A stretch of DNA of 64,000 nt from QWPN01 sp044238145 (lineage in GTDB: Bacteria > Planctomycetota > Planctomycetia > Pirellulales > UBA1268). The DNA is taken from assembly GCA_044238145.1 (NCBI GenBank), contig JBIIDT010000001.1, positions 104,528-168,527 of the forward strand, given 5' to 3'. Shown here piece by piece: positions 23,643 to 32,123 of this stretch (its first letter is position 1; each line of letters opens with the position of its first letter). Position numbers and translations under genes: made by a program. The notes below the pieces were generated by a model. That model did no database searches, was not told where the DNA came from, and saw nothing but the letters and a program-made list of their open reading frames with translations.

Positions 23643-24422
23643 GTGAGCATTCTCGACGACATCGTGGCGCGGAAGCGGAGGGAGGTGGAGGCCTGCCGGG
23701 AGCGGGTGCCCACCGCCGCGCTCGAGGGACGGCTGGCCGTGGCACCCCCGCCGCGCGACTTCTTCGCCGCCGCGGCGGCGCCCGGGGCGATCCGGCTGAT
23801 CGCGGAGTTCAAGCGCAAGAGCCCGTCGGCGGGCGAGATCCGGCCGGGGGCCACGGTGGAGGAGGTCGTGCGGGCCTACGCGGCCGCCGGCGCGGCGTGT
23901 CTCTCGATCCTCACCGATGGCCCGGGGTTCCGCGGCAGCCTCGTCGATCTCGAAAGCGCGCGGATCGCCGTGCCGCTGCCGGTGCTGCGGAAGGAGTTCG
24001 TCGTCGATCGCTACCAGGTGCTCGAGGCCCGGGCCCACGGCGCCGACGCCGTGCTCCTCATCGCCGAGTGCCTCGACGACTGCCACCTGCGGAGCCTGTA
24101 CCGCGACATCCTCGACCTCGGCATGACGCCGCTGGTGGAACTGCACGACGCGGAGAACCTGCCGCGCGTGCTCGACCTCGGGGCCACGCTCGTCGGCGTC
24201 AACAACCGCGATCTCAAGACCATGACCACCGACCTCGATCACGTGCTGCGGCTCCGCGAGCAGGTGCCCGACGACGTCGTGCTCGTGGCTGAAAGCGGGA
24301 TCAAGACACGGGCCGACGTCGCGCGGCTCGAGGCGGCCGGGATCGGCGCGATGCTCGTGGGCGAGTCGCTGCTCGTGCAGCCCGACCCGGGACGGGCCGC
24401 CGCGGCCTTACTGGCGCGGTGA
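23643..24422 (+). CDS. trpC: indole-3-glycerol phosphate synthase
   Basis: 259 residues from GTG 23643; the length matches the family. Converts carboxyphenylaminodeoxyribulose phosphate to indole-3-glycerol phosphate in tryptophan synthesis. TIM-barrel signatures: ILDDIVARKRREVEACR at the N-terminus, LIAEFKRKSPSAGEI (catalytic Lys), CLSILTDGPGFRGS, LPVLRKEFVVDRYQVLEAR, LVELHDAENL, LVGVNNRDLKT, VAESGIKTRADV and GAMLVGESLL. An in-frame ATG at 23553 would add 30 residues not typical of the family. The 3' end overlaps the convergent response-regulator gene by 15 bases. No other trp gene is nearby. Confidence 0.95.
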   Translation: MSILDDIVARKRREVEACRERVPTAALEGRLAVAPPPRDFFAAAAAPGAIRLIAEFKRKSPSAGEIRPGATVEEVVRAYAAAGAACLSILTDGPGFRGSLVDLESARIAVPLPVLRKEFVVDRYQVLEARAHGADAVLLIAECLDDCHLRSLYRDILDLGMTPLVELHDAENLPRVLDLGATLVGVNNRDLKTMTTDLDHVLRLREQVPDDVVLVAESGIKTRADVARLEAAGIGAMLVGESLLVQPDPGRAAAALLAR

Positions 24423-25148
24423 CGCGGGGCCCGGCGCCGCGTCGCGGACAAACCGGTAGCCGGTGCCGCGGACCGAGAGGAAGTGGACCGGCTTCGACGG
24501 ATCCGCCTCGAAGTACTTCCGCAGGTTGAGCATGAACGTGTCGACCGTCCGCGTCGCCGGGGCGCGGCTCATGCCCCACACGTTCTTGAGCAGCTCCTCC
24601 CGCGAGACGACGAGCCCCTCGTGCTCGACCAGGTAGCGAAGGAGCTTCATCTCCAGGTTCGTGAGCTTCACCGGCCGGCCCCGGCAGGTCGCCTCCCAGG
24701 TGTCGAAGTGGACCTCCACCGCGCCGAAGCGGACCGCCGACCCGCGGCCGGGCTCCCCGGCCGGCGGCTTCTCGGTCCGGGGCCGGCGGCCGAGCAGGTT
24801 GCGGACGACCGACAGCAACTCGTCGAGCTCGAACGGCTTCTGCAGGTAGACGTCGGTGCCGGCGTCGAAGCCGCGGATCCGGTCCTCCACGAGCGTCCGG
24901 GCCGTGAGCATCACGACCGGCAGGTCGCCCCGTCGTTCGCGGATCGCCGCGCACACGTCGTAGCCGCTCATGCCGGGAAGCATGATGTCGAGCACGACCA
25001 GGTCGACCGGCGGGCTGGCCGCATCGACCAGGGCGAGGGCCGCCTGGCCGTCGCCGACGGCGGTCACCGCGTAGCCTTCCGCCTCGAGGTTGAACTTGAT
25101 CCCGTAGGCGAGGTGCTGCTCGTCCTCGACGACGAGGATGTGGGGCAT
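24408..25148 (-). CDS. OmpR/PhoB-family response regulator
   Basis: 246 residues. Receiver domain: HILVVEDEQHLA, phospho-acceptor Asp54 (LVVLDIMLPGMSGYD), LTARTL and YLQKPFELDELL. The winged-helix effector domain includes LTNLEMKLLRYLVEHEGLVV, RTVDTFMLNLRKYF and SVRGTGYRF. The epimerase gene ends 4 bases upstream of its start, so the pair is probably cotranscribed. The kinase at 20735 is a plausible partner. Confidence 0.94.
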   Translation of the reverse strand: MPHILVVEDEQHLAYGIKFNLEAEGYAVTAVGDGQAALALVDAASPPVDLVVLDIMLPGMSGYDVCAAIRERRGDLPVVMLTARTLVEDRIRGFDAGTDVYLQKPFELDELLSVVRNLLGRRPRTEKPPAGEPGRGSAVRFGAVEVHFDTWEATCRGRPVKLTNLEMKLLRYLVEHEGLVVSREELLKNVWGMSRAPATRTVDTFMLNLRKYFEADPSKPVHFLSVRGTGYRFVRDAAPGPASPRQ

Positions 25149-25152
25149 GGTC

Positions 25153-26196
25153 TCACCGCGCCAGGGCGGTGCGGGGCCGCACGGCCCGGGCGTAGCCGCG
25201 GTCGATGAACCATTCCCAGGCGTCCTGGACGGTGGCCTCGAAGGGGCGGAACGTGTATCCGAGCTCGGCCTCGGCCCGGCGGGAGGAGAAGTTGTGTGGC
25301 AGCATCGACATCGCCGTTGCTGCAGAGTTCACGGGCCGCTCGCGGCTGGTGAACAGGCTCACGGTGTCACCCACCCACCCGGCGATCCGCACGGCGGCCG
25401 TGGGGGCGAGCCCCAACGGCTGCATCCGGCCCGTGACGCGGGCGAACACCCGCCAGGCGTCGAGGTAGGACAGCGCGTGGCCGCCGAGGATGTAGCGGCG
25501 GCCGGTGCGGCCCCGCTCGGTCGCGGCCAGGATGCCCGCGGCGACGTCGCGGACGTCGACGAAGTCGTTGCCGCCGGGAGGCGCGAACAGGCCCTTGCCG
25601 GCGCCGATCTCGAGGAGCATCCGGCCGCTCGACGGCTTCCAGTCCCAGGGCCCGACCATGTAGACGGGATTCACGATCACGGCGTCGAGTCCCCGCTCGA
25701 CCTCTTCGAGCACCGCGGCCTCGGCCTCCCGCTTGGTGATCACGTAGGGGCACTCGGGCATGCCGCCCGGCGGCGTTTCCTCGTCGGCCGGCCCGCCGTC
25801 GGGCCGCAGGCCGATGGCGTCGACGCTCGAGACGTGAATCAGCCGGGCGCCGGCCAGGCGGGCGGCCCGGGCGACCCGCCGCGTGCCCTCGACGTTCACC
25901 TCGCGCATCTCGTCGAGGTGCCGCCAGCCGCAGTGCACCATGGCCGCGGAGTGGATCACGACCGCGGCGCCGTCGGCGGCCGCCTCCAGGCTGGCGGCGT
26001 CGTCGAGGCCACCGTGCCGCCGGTCGACCGGCAGGCCGGCGAAGGCGCGGTCCACCGTCTCGCCCCGCCCCCGGACGAGCACCCGGACGCTCTGCCCGCG
26101 GCCGACGAGCTGGCGGACGACGTTGTTGCCGACGAGGCCCGTGGCCCCGGTGACGAGGAAGTCGTCGGTGATGGCGAACTGGCGGGGGGCGAGCAT
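25153..26196 (-). CDS. NAD-dependent epimerase/dehydratase (extended SDR)
   Basis: 347 residues. The nucleotide-binding loop TGATGLVG is at residues 16-23. Later landmarks are VVIHSAAMVHCGWR, VEGTRRVARAARLAGARLIH, SSVDAI with the catalytic Ser region, and the YxxxK pair in YVITKREAE. NPVYMVGPWDWKPS lies in the substrate-binding half. The overall order resembles dihydroflavonol-reductase/HpnA-like sugar-nucleotide or hopanoid-associated epimerases. The product cannot be named. ATG 26196 is preferred; the frame runs up to 26256 but the longer N-terminus is not SDR-like. Followed closely by the response regulator. Confidence 0.88.
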   Translation of the reverse strand: MLAPRQFAITDDFLVTGATGLVGNNVVRQLVGRGQSVRVLVRGRGETVDRAFAGLPVDRRHGGLDDAASLEAAADGAAVVIHSAAMVHCGWRHLDEMREVNVEGTRRVARAARLAGARLIHVSSVDAIGLRPDGGPADEETPPGGMPECPYVITKREAEAAVLEEVERGLDAVIVNPVYMVGPWDWKPSSGRMLLEIGAGKGLFAPPGGNDFVDVRDVAAGILAATERGRTGRRYILGGHALSYLDAWRVFARVTGRMQPLGLAPTAAVRIAGWVGDTVSLFTSRERPVNSAATAMSMLPHNFSSRRAEAELGYTFRPFEATVQDAWEWFIDRGYARAVRPRTALAR

Positions 26197-26461
26197 GGTC
26201 GGAACGTCCGGAACCCTGGGAGGCACACCCGGGTCGATCGATCCTTCACCACGCACCCGGCTGCAATCCTAGATCGGAGAACCCCCCCGGGCGACTTTGA
26301 CGGTGAGGCGGTGGCGCCGGCGTTGACGAACATCCGGCCTGCGGCCCAAGATGCGGTGAAAGGCCGGTTTTTTCGCCGACAAACCGGTGGTTCGCGGGGC
26401 CGGCGGCAGCGTGGCCGGTCCCGGCTGGGACGGCAACCTGGGCAAATGATCGGAGGCTGGC
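26197..26461. other. divergent promoter region with an inverted repeat
   Basis: 265 bases between divergent genes. The inverted repeat CCGGTTT/AAACCGG lies at about 26363-26388 around a T-rich loop and may be an operator for the acetyltransferase-like gene. No other feature seen. Confidence 0.35.
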
Positions 26462-27592
26462 GTGTCGGGACTCTCGGTACGGCCGGTCGAGACGCGGGCC
26501 GAGCAGAAGCGGTTCATCCGCCTCCCCTGGCGGATCTACGCGGACGACCCCTGCTGGATGCCGCCGCTGATCATGTCCCAGGAGGAGTTGCTCAACTTCC
26601 GGCCGCACCCCTTCTACGAGCGGTCGAAGTGCCGCTCCTTCCTGGCCACGCGGGGCGGCCGCGACGTGGGCCGGATCACGGCGATCGTCAACGCCGGGCA
26701 CATCGAGCGGTACGGCGAGCAGCGAGGCTTCTTCGGCTTCTTCGAGTGCGACGACGACTCCGAATCGGCCCGGGCCCTGTTCGGCGCCGCCCGGGACTGG
26801 CTCCGCGGCCAGGGGATGACCTGCGTCCGCGGGCCGACGAACCCGTCGCTGAACTATGAGTGCGGCCTGCTCATCGAGGGCTTCGACACGGCGCCCTTCT
26901 TCATGATGACGCACAACCGGCCGTACTACGCCCGCCTCGTGGAGGAGAACGGCTTCCGCAAGATCGAGGACCTGTACGCCTTCTGGGGCAAGACGTCGAT
27001 GCTGGCGTCGCTCGACTCCAAGCTCGGCACGATGGTGGAGGGCGTCAAGGAGCGGTTCGGGGTCAAGGTCCGCCCGCTCGATCGCAGCCGCTTCGACGAC
27101 GAGGTGCGGATGTTCCTCGACGTCTACAACTCGAGCCTCGGCGGCACCTGGGGCTTCGTGCCCCTGTCGGCGGCGGAGGTCAAGCACATGGCCGCCAGCC
27201 TCAAGCACCTGATCGTGCCCGAGCTCGCGCTCGTGGCCGAGGTCGACGGCAAGCCGATCGGGAGCGTGTTCTGCCTGCTCGACTACAACCCCCGGATCAA
27301 GGCCATCAACGGCCGCCTGTTCCCCTTCGGTTTCGCCAGGCTGCTGTGGAACAAGAAGGGCATCAAGCGGATGCGAGCGATCAGCACGAACGTCGTGCCG
27401 GAGTACCAGGCCTGGGGCGTGGGCCTGGTGCTCACCGCGGCCCTCGTGCAGCCGGTGCTCGACTGGGGCATGGAGGAGGCCGAGTTCTCCTGGGTCCTGG
27501 AGAGCAACCATCTCTCGAAGCGGACGCTCGAGCGCGGCGGGGCGATCGTGACGAAGAAGTACCGGATCTACCAGGACGACCCGCTGCGGTAG
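26462..27592 (+). CDS. GNAT-like N-acetyltransferase family protein
   Basis: 376 residues starting at GTG 26462. The N-terminal part has RIYADDPCWMPPLIMSQEEL, FLATRGGRDVGRITAIVNAG and GFFGFFECDDDSESARALFG. The central RGPTNPSLNYECGLLIEGFD and FFMMTHNRPYYARLVEENGF are hallmarks of an uncharacterised GNAT-related family. A second acetyltransferase-like half ends in NVVPEYQAWGVGLVLTAALV and SWVLESNHLSKRTLERGGA. Substrate unknown. The last codons and stop lie in a perfect 10-bp hairpin that is duplicated downstream (27575-27653). Confidence 0.8.
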   Translation: MSGLSVRPVETRAEQKRFIRLPWRIYADDPCWMPPLIMSQEELLNFRPHPFYERSKCRSFLATRGGRDVGRITAIVNAGHIERYGEQRGFFGFFECDDDSESARALFGAARDWLRGQGMTCVRGPTNPSLNYECGLLIEGFDTAPFFMMTHNRPYYARLVEENGFRKIEDLYAFWGKTSMLASLDSKLGTMVEGVKERFGVKVRPLDRSRFDDEVRMFLDVYNSSLGGTWGFVPLSAAEVKHMAASLKHLIVPELALVAEVDGKPIGSVFCLLDYNPRIKAINGRLFPFGFARLLWNKKGIKRMRAISTNVVPEYQAWGVGLVLTAALVQPVLDWGMEEAEFSWVLESNHLSKRTLERGGAIVTKKYRIYQDDPLR

Positions 27593-27653
27593 CAGCGGGT
27601 CATGCGCCTCCGCTTGCAAGACGACCCGCTGCGGTAGCCGCGGGTCATGCGCC
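27575..27653 (+). repeat. duplicated 34-bp gene end containing a hairpin
   Basis: Two near-identical 34-bp units (27575-27608 and 27620-27653) are 45 bases apart. Each contains GACCCGCTGC-GGTA-GC[AC]GCGGGTC; the first is a perfect hairpin with 10-bp arms, and the acetyltransferase stop codon TAG spans its loop. The second unit keeps the last four codons and the stop out of gene context. The hairpins may serve as tandem transcription terminators, although no T run follows either. Confidence 0.8.
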
Positions 27654-27655
27654 GA

Positions 27656-27991
27656 TCAGCGGCGCCAGCGGCGGAAGACTCGGGGGCTCGACCGGGGCGC
27701 GGGGTTGGAGCCGCCGGCCTGGATGATCGCGCCGGCGCCCGAGCCGCCGCCGGCCACGCCGCCGACCCACACGCCGGAGTTGCGGGTGGTCGTGCGGGAC
27801 GGGGTGTTGTAGTAGGGCCACACGCGGCGGCCCTCCCGCTGGGCCCGCTCCCACTGCATCGAGCCGTAATTGATCCCCGAGAGGTTGAAGCTGCGGTACG
27901 GGTTCTGCGGCGACACCGCGGCGCTCGGCGTGGCGGCGATCGCGGTGGCGAGGGCGATGGCGGGGAGGAGCAGGTGGCGAAGCGTGCGCAT
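27656..27991 (-). CDS. small secreted hypothetical protein
   Basis: 111 residues. Clear signal peptide (RTLRHLLLPAIALATAIAAT) followed by SPQNPYRSFNLSGINYGSMQ, WERAQREGRRVWPYYNTPSR, then a Gly/Ala-rich stretch and a basic Arg/Pro-rich C-terminus (SSPRVFRRWRR). The NLSGINYGSMQWERAQR block looks conserved and could be the functional core; a small envelope protein is likely. Terminates 3 bases from the second terminator-like repeat of the convergent gene. Function unknown. Confidence 0.75.
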   Translation of the reverse strand: MRTLRHLLLPAIALATAIAATPSAAVSPQNPYRSFNLSGINYGSMQWERAQREGRRVWPYYNTPSRTTTRNSGVWVGGVAGGGSGAGAIIQAGGSNPAPRSSPRVFRRWRR

Positions 27992-28062
27992 GCGAATGCC
28001 TCGGCGGGGGAGCTCCGGCGGACCGGCCGGTGAGCACTGTACGAGGGTTCGCCCGCGGGGGT

Positions 28063-30207
28063 TCATTCGGCCGGTCGGCGTGGCCGGGACTGGCCGGGTC
28101 GGTTCGGCCGATAACCGACCGTCTTGCGGGGGCGACGTTGCTTGCGGGAGGCCGGTCCGCCGGAGCCTGCCGCCCCCGTGGCGGGGCCGCCTCTCCCCTC
28201 GCGGCCCGTGGCGGGGCCGCCTCTCCCCTCGCGGCCCGTGGCGGGGCCGCCTCTCAAGTGGTCGCCCGAGGTCGATTCCGTGAAGGCCCGCGTGGCCTCG
28301 CGGCGCTTGCGGTCGAGTGCCTCCTTGGGCGGCCGTTCCGGGATCAGGCAGTCGCAGCCCGTGCCGATCAGATCGTGCCGGCCGGCCTGCTCGAGCGCCC
28401 GCCGGACCTCGAAATAATTCTCCGGCTTGAAGAACTGCAGCAGCGCCCGCTGCATCCGCCGGTCCTTCAGGCCCTTGGTGATCGTCACTGGCTCGCGGGT
28501 CATCGGGTCGAGCCCGGTGTGGTACATGCAGGCGGCGATGTCGAAGGGGCTGGGGATGAAGTCCTGCACCTGGTCGGGCTTGTAGCCGTTCCGCTTGAGG
28601 AACACGGCCAGGTCGATCATCTCCTCGATCCCGCTGCCCGGATGGCTGGCGATGAAGTACGGGACGGTGTACTGCTTCTTGCCGACGCGGCGGCTGGCCG
28701 CCTGGAAGGCCTTGTCGAACTCCACGTAGTCGTCGGCCGAGGGCTTCTTCATCAGCCGCAGGACCTCGGGATCGGTGTGTTCCGGCGCCACCTTGAGGTG
28801 GCCGCCCACGTGGTGGGCGGCGAGCTCCTGGAGGTATTCCGGATCGCGGCGGGCGAGATCCATCCGCACGCCACTGGCCACGAGCACCCGCTTCACCCCC
28901 GCCACGCTCCGCGCCTCCCGCATCAGGCTCTTGAGCGGCCCGTGGTCGGTGCCGAGCAGCTTGCAGACGGTGGGGTGCACGCAGGACAGCCGGCGGCACT
29001 TCGCCTCGACCTCCGGCCGCGTGCACCGCATCTGGTACATGTTGGCCGTCGGCCCGCCGATGTCGGAGACCGTGCCCTTGAAGCCCGGCTGGGCGGCGAG
29101 CAGCTCGATCTCCGTGATCACCGACTCCTGCGAGCGGCTCTGGATGATCCGTCCCTCGTGGGCCGTGATCGAGCAGAACGTGCAGCCGCCGAAGCAGCCG
29201 CGCATGATCTGCACGCTCGTCTCCACGACCTCGAACGCGGGAATCCGCGCGGTGCCGTAGGCCGGGTGCGGCCGCCGCGTGAACGGCAGCCCGTACACGG
29301 CGTCCATCTCCGGCTCGGCGAGGGGCAGGGCGGGGGGATTCACGACCACGGCCTCGCGGCCGTGCCGCTGCACGAGCCGCCGGGCGTTGTGCGGGTTGGT
29401 CTCGAGGTGCGAGATCCGCGTCATCTCGCAGAAGGCGAGCTTGTCGGCGACGACCTGCTCGAAGGCGGGCAACTCGAGCGTGTCGGGGCCGGCCGGCGGT
29501 GGCTCGCTGGCACCGAGCCGGTGGGCGACGCCGCGCAGGCCGCGGAGATCCTTCACGGTTCGACCCGCGTCGAGCCCGCGGGCGACCTCGAGCACCGTCC
29601 GCTCGCCCATCCCGAAGACGACGAGGTCGGCCTTCGAGTCCATGAGGATCGAGCGGCGGACCGTGTCGCTCCAGTAGTCGTAGTGGGCCAGCCGGCGGAG
29701 GCTCGCCTCGACGCCGCCGGCCACCACCGGCACGCCCGGGAAGGCCTCGCGCGAGCGCTGGCAGTAGGCGAGCGTCGCCCGGTCGGGGCGGCGGCCGATC
29801 GCGCCGTCGGGCGAATAGGCGTCGTCGTTGCGGACCTTCTTGTTCGCCGTGTAGTGGTTGATCATCGAGTCCATGTTGCCGGCCGAGATCCCGAAGAACA
29901 GCCGCGGCCGGCCGAACTGCCGCCACGGCTCGCAGCTCGACCAGTCGGGCTGGGCGAGCACGGCCACGCGGAAGCCGGCCGCCTCCAGGAGCCGGGCGAT
30001 GAGGCCGTTGGCGAAACTCGGATGGTCGACGTAGGCGTCGCCGCTGACGAGCACGACGTCGACGGCGTCCCAGCCCCGGGCCCGCATCTCCTCCCGCGAC
30101 GTGGGCAGCGGCCCGCGGCCGCACCGGGAGCGGTCGAGGCCCAACGGCAGCGGGCCCGCCCCCGCGGTCGGGATGGCGTCGAGGATCGGGAGCATGGGCG
30201 GGGACAT
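28063..30207 (-). CDS. YgiQ-family radical SAM protein (UPF0313)
   Basis: 714 residues. The N-terminal cobalamin-binding-like part reads VDVVLVSGDAYVDHPSFANG and LFFGISAGNMDSMINHYTAN. The radical SAM cluster motif is CFGGCTFC, in MRGCFGGCTFCSITAHEGR, and binds a 4Fe-4S cluster. Downstream: TVSDIGGPTANMYQM, VASGVRMDLA, LKVAPEHTDPEVLRLMKKPS and YFIASHPGSGIEEMIDLA. The reaction catalysed by YgiQ proteins is unknown. The C-terminus has a repetitive Gly/Arg tail with the unit RGGPATGREG encoded by 30-bp tandem repeats, then a basic PRKTVGYRPNR end that is common in this family. ATG 30195 is an alternative start. Confidence 0.9.
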   Translation of the reverse strand: MSPPMLPILDAIPTAGAGPLPLGLDRSRCGRGPLPTSREEMRARGWDAVDVVLVSGDAYVDHPSFANGLIARLLEAAGFRVAVLAQPDWSSCEPWRQFGRPRLFFGISAGNMDSMINHYTANKKVRNDDAYSPDGAIGRRPDRATLAYCQRSREAFPGVPVVAGGVEASLRRLAHYDYWSDTVRRSILMDSKADLVVFGMGERTVLEVARGLDAGRTVKDLRGLRGVAHRLGASEPPPAGPDTLELPAFEQVVADKLAFCEMTRISHLETNPHNARRLVQRHGREAVVVNPPALPLAEPEMDAVYGLPFTRRPHPAYGTARIPAFEVVETSVQIMRGCFGGCTFCSITAHEGRIIQSRSQESVITEIELLAAQPGFKGTVSDIGGPTANMYQMRCTRPEVEAKCRRLSCVHPTVCKLLGTDHGPLKSLMREARSVAGVKRVLVASGVRMDLARRDPEYLQELAAHHVGGHLKVAPEHTDPEVLRLMKKPSADDYVEFDKAFQAASRRVGKKQYTVPYFIASHPGSGIEEMIDLAVFLKRNGYKPDQVQDFIPSPFDIAACMYHTGLDPMTREPVTITKGLKDRRMQRALLQFFKPENYFEVRRALEQAGRHDLIGTGCDCLIPERPPKEALDRKRREATRAFTESTSGDHLRGGPATGREGRGGPATGREGRGGPATGAAGSGGPASRKQRRPRKTVGYRPNRPGQSRPRRPAE
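28178..28257 (-). repeat. 30-bp tandem repeat inside the YgiQ gene
   Basis: Two full identical 30-bp units (28178-28207 and 28208-28237) and a partial third (28238-28255), in phase with the reading frame. They encode the repeated decapeptide RGGPATGREG in the C-terminal tail. The repeat copy number is likely to vary between strains by slippage or recombination. Confidence 0.85.
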
Positions 30208-30370
30208 GTGGCCGGGAAGGGGGGCGAGGCCCGGGAGACGCGACCCTCGAAGTGTACCCCGCGCCAGCGGCCCGGGATTCGCCGCTGGAAGCCCCGGCCG
30301 CGCCGCGGGTATGCGGCCGTGGAAGCGGCCGGCGGGCGGCATTAGGCTAGGCGCTCGGAGGTCGAGCTCG

Positions 30371-31375
30371 ATGCGCGTGCGGGAACCAGGCAGCGTCGCG
30401 GCCGCGGGCATCGGCGGCCTGCTCCTCGGCGCCCTGCTGGCCGTGCCGGCGGCGGCCGCCGACGCCCCGCCCAAGCCGCCGCCGACGGCCGCGGATGTCG
30501 CGGCCTGGGTGACGCAGCTCGGCTCGCCGCAGTACGCCCAACGCGAGTCGGCCGCCCGCAGCCTCGCCGACGCCGGCCGGGCGGCGATCGGGCCGCTCAC
30601 GGCGGCGATCGCCGGGGACGACTTCGAAGTGGCCAGCCGCGGCGTCGAGATCCTGCGCGGCATGCTCGCGGCCGACGACGAGGCCCTGGCCGGCGACGTC
30701 GAGCGGCGGCTGGAGGCGGTGGCGATTGGCGGCACGGCCGTCGCCCGACTGGCCGAGTCGGCTCTCGACTTCCACCACCAGGGGCTGGCGGCGGCGGCCC
30801 GGGAGCGTCTGGAGGATTCGGGGGCGGTGTTTCGCGAGCGGGCGGTGGCCGCCGGCGAGCAGGGCACCGAGGTCGAGTTCAACGCGGCGTGGCGGGGCGG
30901 GCCGGAGGACTGGCGGCTCCTGCCGCGGCTGCGTGGCGTGACCTGCGTGAGCGTGCACGGCGTGCCGCTCGACGAGACGGCGGTCGGCGTCCTCGGCCGC
31001 GTGCCGGGCGTGCGCCGCATCGACCTGTTCGGGACGGCAACGCCGGATGCGGCGGTGGCGGCGCTCGTCGCCCGGTTGCCCGACGTGGTCGTCGACGTCC
31101 GCCGGGGGGGCAAGCTGGGCGTGAGCTCGATCGTGCAGGTCGGGCCGTGCGAACTCTCCGGCGTGCAGCCCGGCTCCGCCGCCGACAAGGCGGGCCTGCG
31201 GCAGGGGGACGTGGTCGTGGCGGTCGACGGGGAGCCGGTGGCGAGCTTCGAGGCGCTCACCGCCCGCGTGGCGCGGCACGGGCCCGGCGAGACGGTGCGG
31301 CTCGCGGTGCAGCGCGACGCCAGCGGCGGCGCGATCGAGCGGTTCGACTGCGAAGTCCGGCTGGATGCCTGGTAG
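30371..31375 (+). CDS. secreted PDZ-domain protein with HEAT-like N-terminus
   Basis: 334 residues. Signal peptide (VAAAGIGGLLLGALLAVPAA). Residues 35-110 look like one or two HEAT-type helical repeats (YAQRESAARSLADAGRAAIG, PLTAAIAGDDFEVASRGVEI). The middle has a short leucine-rich-like section (LPRLRGVTCVSVHGVPLDE, LGRVPGVRRIDLFGTATPD). The C-terminal PDZ domain reads SSIVQVGPCELSGVQPGSAA, DKAGLRQGDVVVAVDGEPV and SFEALTARV. No protease domain is present, so it is probably an adaptor. TAGGCT at 30343-30348 is a candidate -10 element. Confidence 0.85.
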   Translation: MRVREPGSVAAAGIGGLLLGALLAVPAAAADAPPKPPPTAADVAAWVTQLGSPQYAQRESAARSLADAGRAAIGPLTAAIAGDDFEVASRGVEILRGMLAADDEALAGDVERRLEAVAIGGTAVARLAESALDFHHQGLAAAARERLEDSGAVFRERAVAAGEQGTEVEFNAAWRGGPEDWRLLPRLRGVTCVSVHGVPLDETAVGVLGRVPGVRRIDLFGTATPDAAVAALVARLPDVVVDVRRGGKLGVSSIVQVGPCELSGVQPGSAADKAGLRQGDVVVAVDGEPVASFEALTARVARHGPGETVRLAVQRDASGGAIERFDCEVRLDAW

Positions 31376-31423
31376 GGTGGCGGCTATGGTGGGCGGATCG
31401 TCGTTCCCCGGAGATGCCGATCG

Positions 31424-32104
31424 ATGACCGCGCAGCCTGGCCCGCACGAGGTCGTGGACGTCCGTTGGCACGCGCACGCGGTGAGCCGGGCCGACCGGGA
31501 GCGGGTCGCGGGCCACAAGGGCTGCGTGCTCTGGTTCACGGGCCTCTCCGGCTGCGGCAAGAGCACGCTCGCCAACGCGGTCGATCGGTTGCTCCACGCC
31601 CGCGGGCTGCGGAGCTTCGTGCTCGACGGCGACAACGTGCGGCTCGGCCTCAACGCGGCGCCCGCCTTGCTGAAGGATCGCTTCGGTGAAGAGGCCGCCG
31701 CCCGGTTCGGCCTCGGCTTCGGCGCCGCCGACCGCGCCGAGAACATCCGCCGCATCGGCGCGGTCGCCGACCTCTTCGCCCAGGCGGGCATCATCGCCCT
31801 GACGGCCTTCATCAGCCCCTACCGCCGCGACCGCGACGCCGTGCGGGCGATGCTGCAGCCCGGCGACTTCGTGGAGATCCACGTCAAGGCGCCGCTGGAG
31901 GTCTGCGAGGGTCGCGACCCGAAGGGCCTCTACAAGAAGGCCCGGGCGGGCGAGATCAAGGGGTTCACGGGGATCGACGACCCCTACGAAGAGCCGCTGG
32001 CCGCCGAGATCGTCGTCGACTCGGCGGCGCAGACGCCGAATGCCCTGGCGGCGGAGGTCATCGCCTGGCTGGAGCGGGCCGGCAAGATCCCGGCGGCCCG
32101 CTGA
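31424..32104 (+). CDS. cysC: adenylylsulfate kinase
   Basis: 226 residues. Phosphorylates adenosine 5'-phosphosulfate to PAPS in sulfate activation. P-loop FTGLSGCGKST at residues 38-48, the DGDNVR APS-binding motif, RRIGAVADLFAQAGIIALTA, FISPYRRDRDAVRAML and the lid LYKKARAGEIKGFTGIDDPY. The N-terminal 30 residues are typical (VRWHAHAVSRADRERV). No sulfate adenylyltransferase genes (cysD/cysN) are visible in the window, so the partner enzyme must be encoded elsewhere. Confidence 0.96.
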   Translation: MTAQPGPHEVVDVRWHAHAVSRADRERVAGHKGCVLWFTGLSGCGKSTLANAVDRLLHARGLRSFVLDGDNVRLGLNAAPALLKDRFGEEAAARFGLGFGAADRAENIRRIGAVADLFAQAGIIALTAFISPYRRDRDAVRAMLQPGDFVEIHVKAPLEVCEGRDPKGLYKKARAGEIKGFTGIDDPYEEPLAAEIVVDSAAQTPNALAAEVIAWLERAGKIPAAR

Positions 32105-32123
32105 GCGGGTGCCGCCCGCGCGA

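Noticed and set aside
28178..28257. Possible CRISPR array
   Set aside because: The 30-bp units are contiguous without spacers and are in frame within a coding region.
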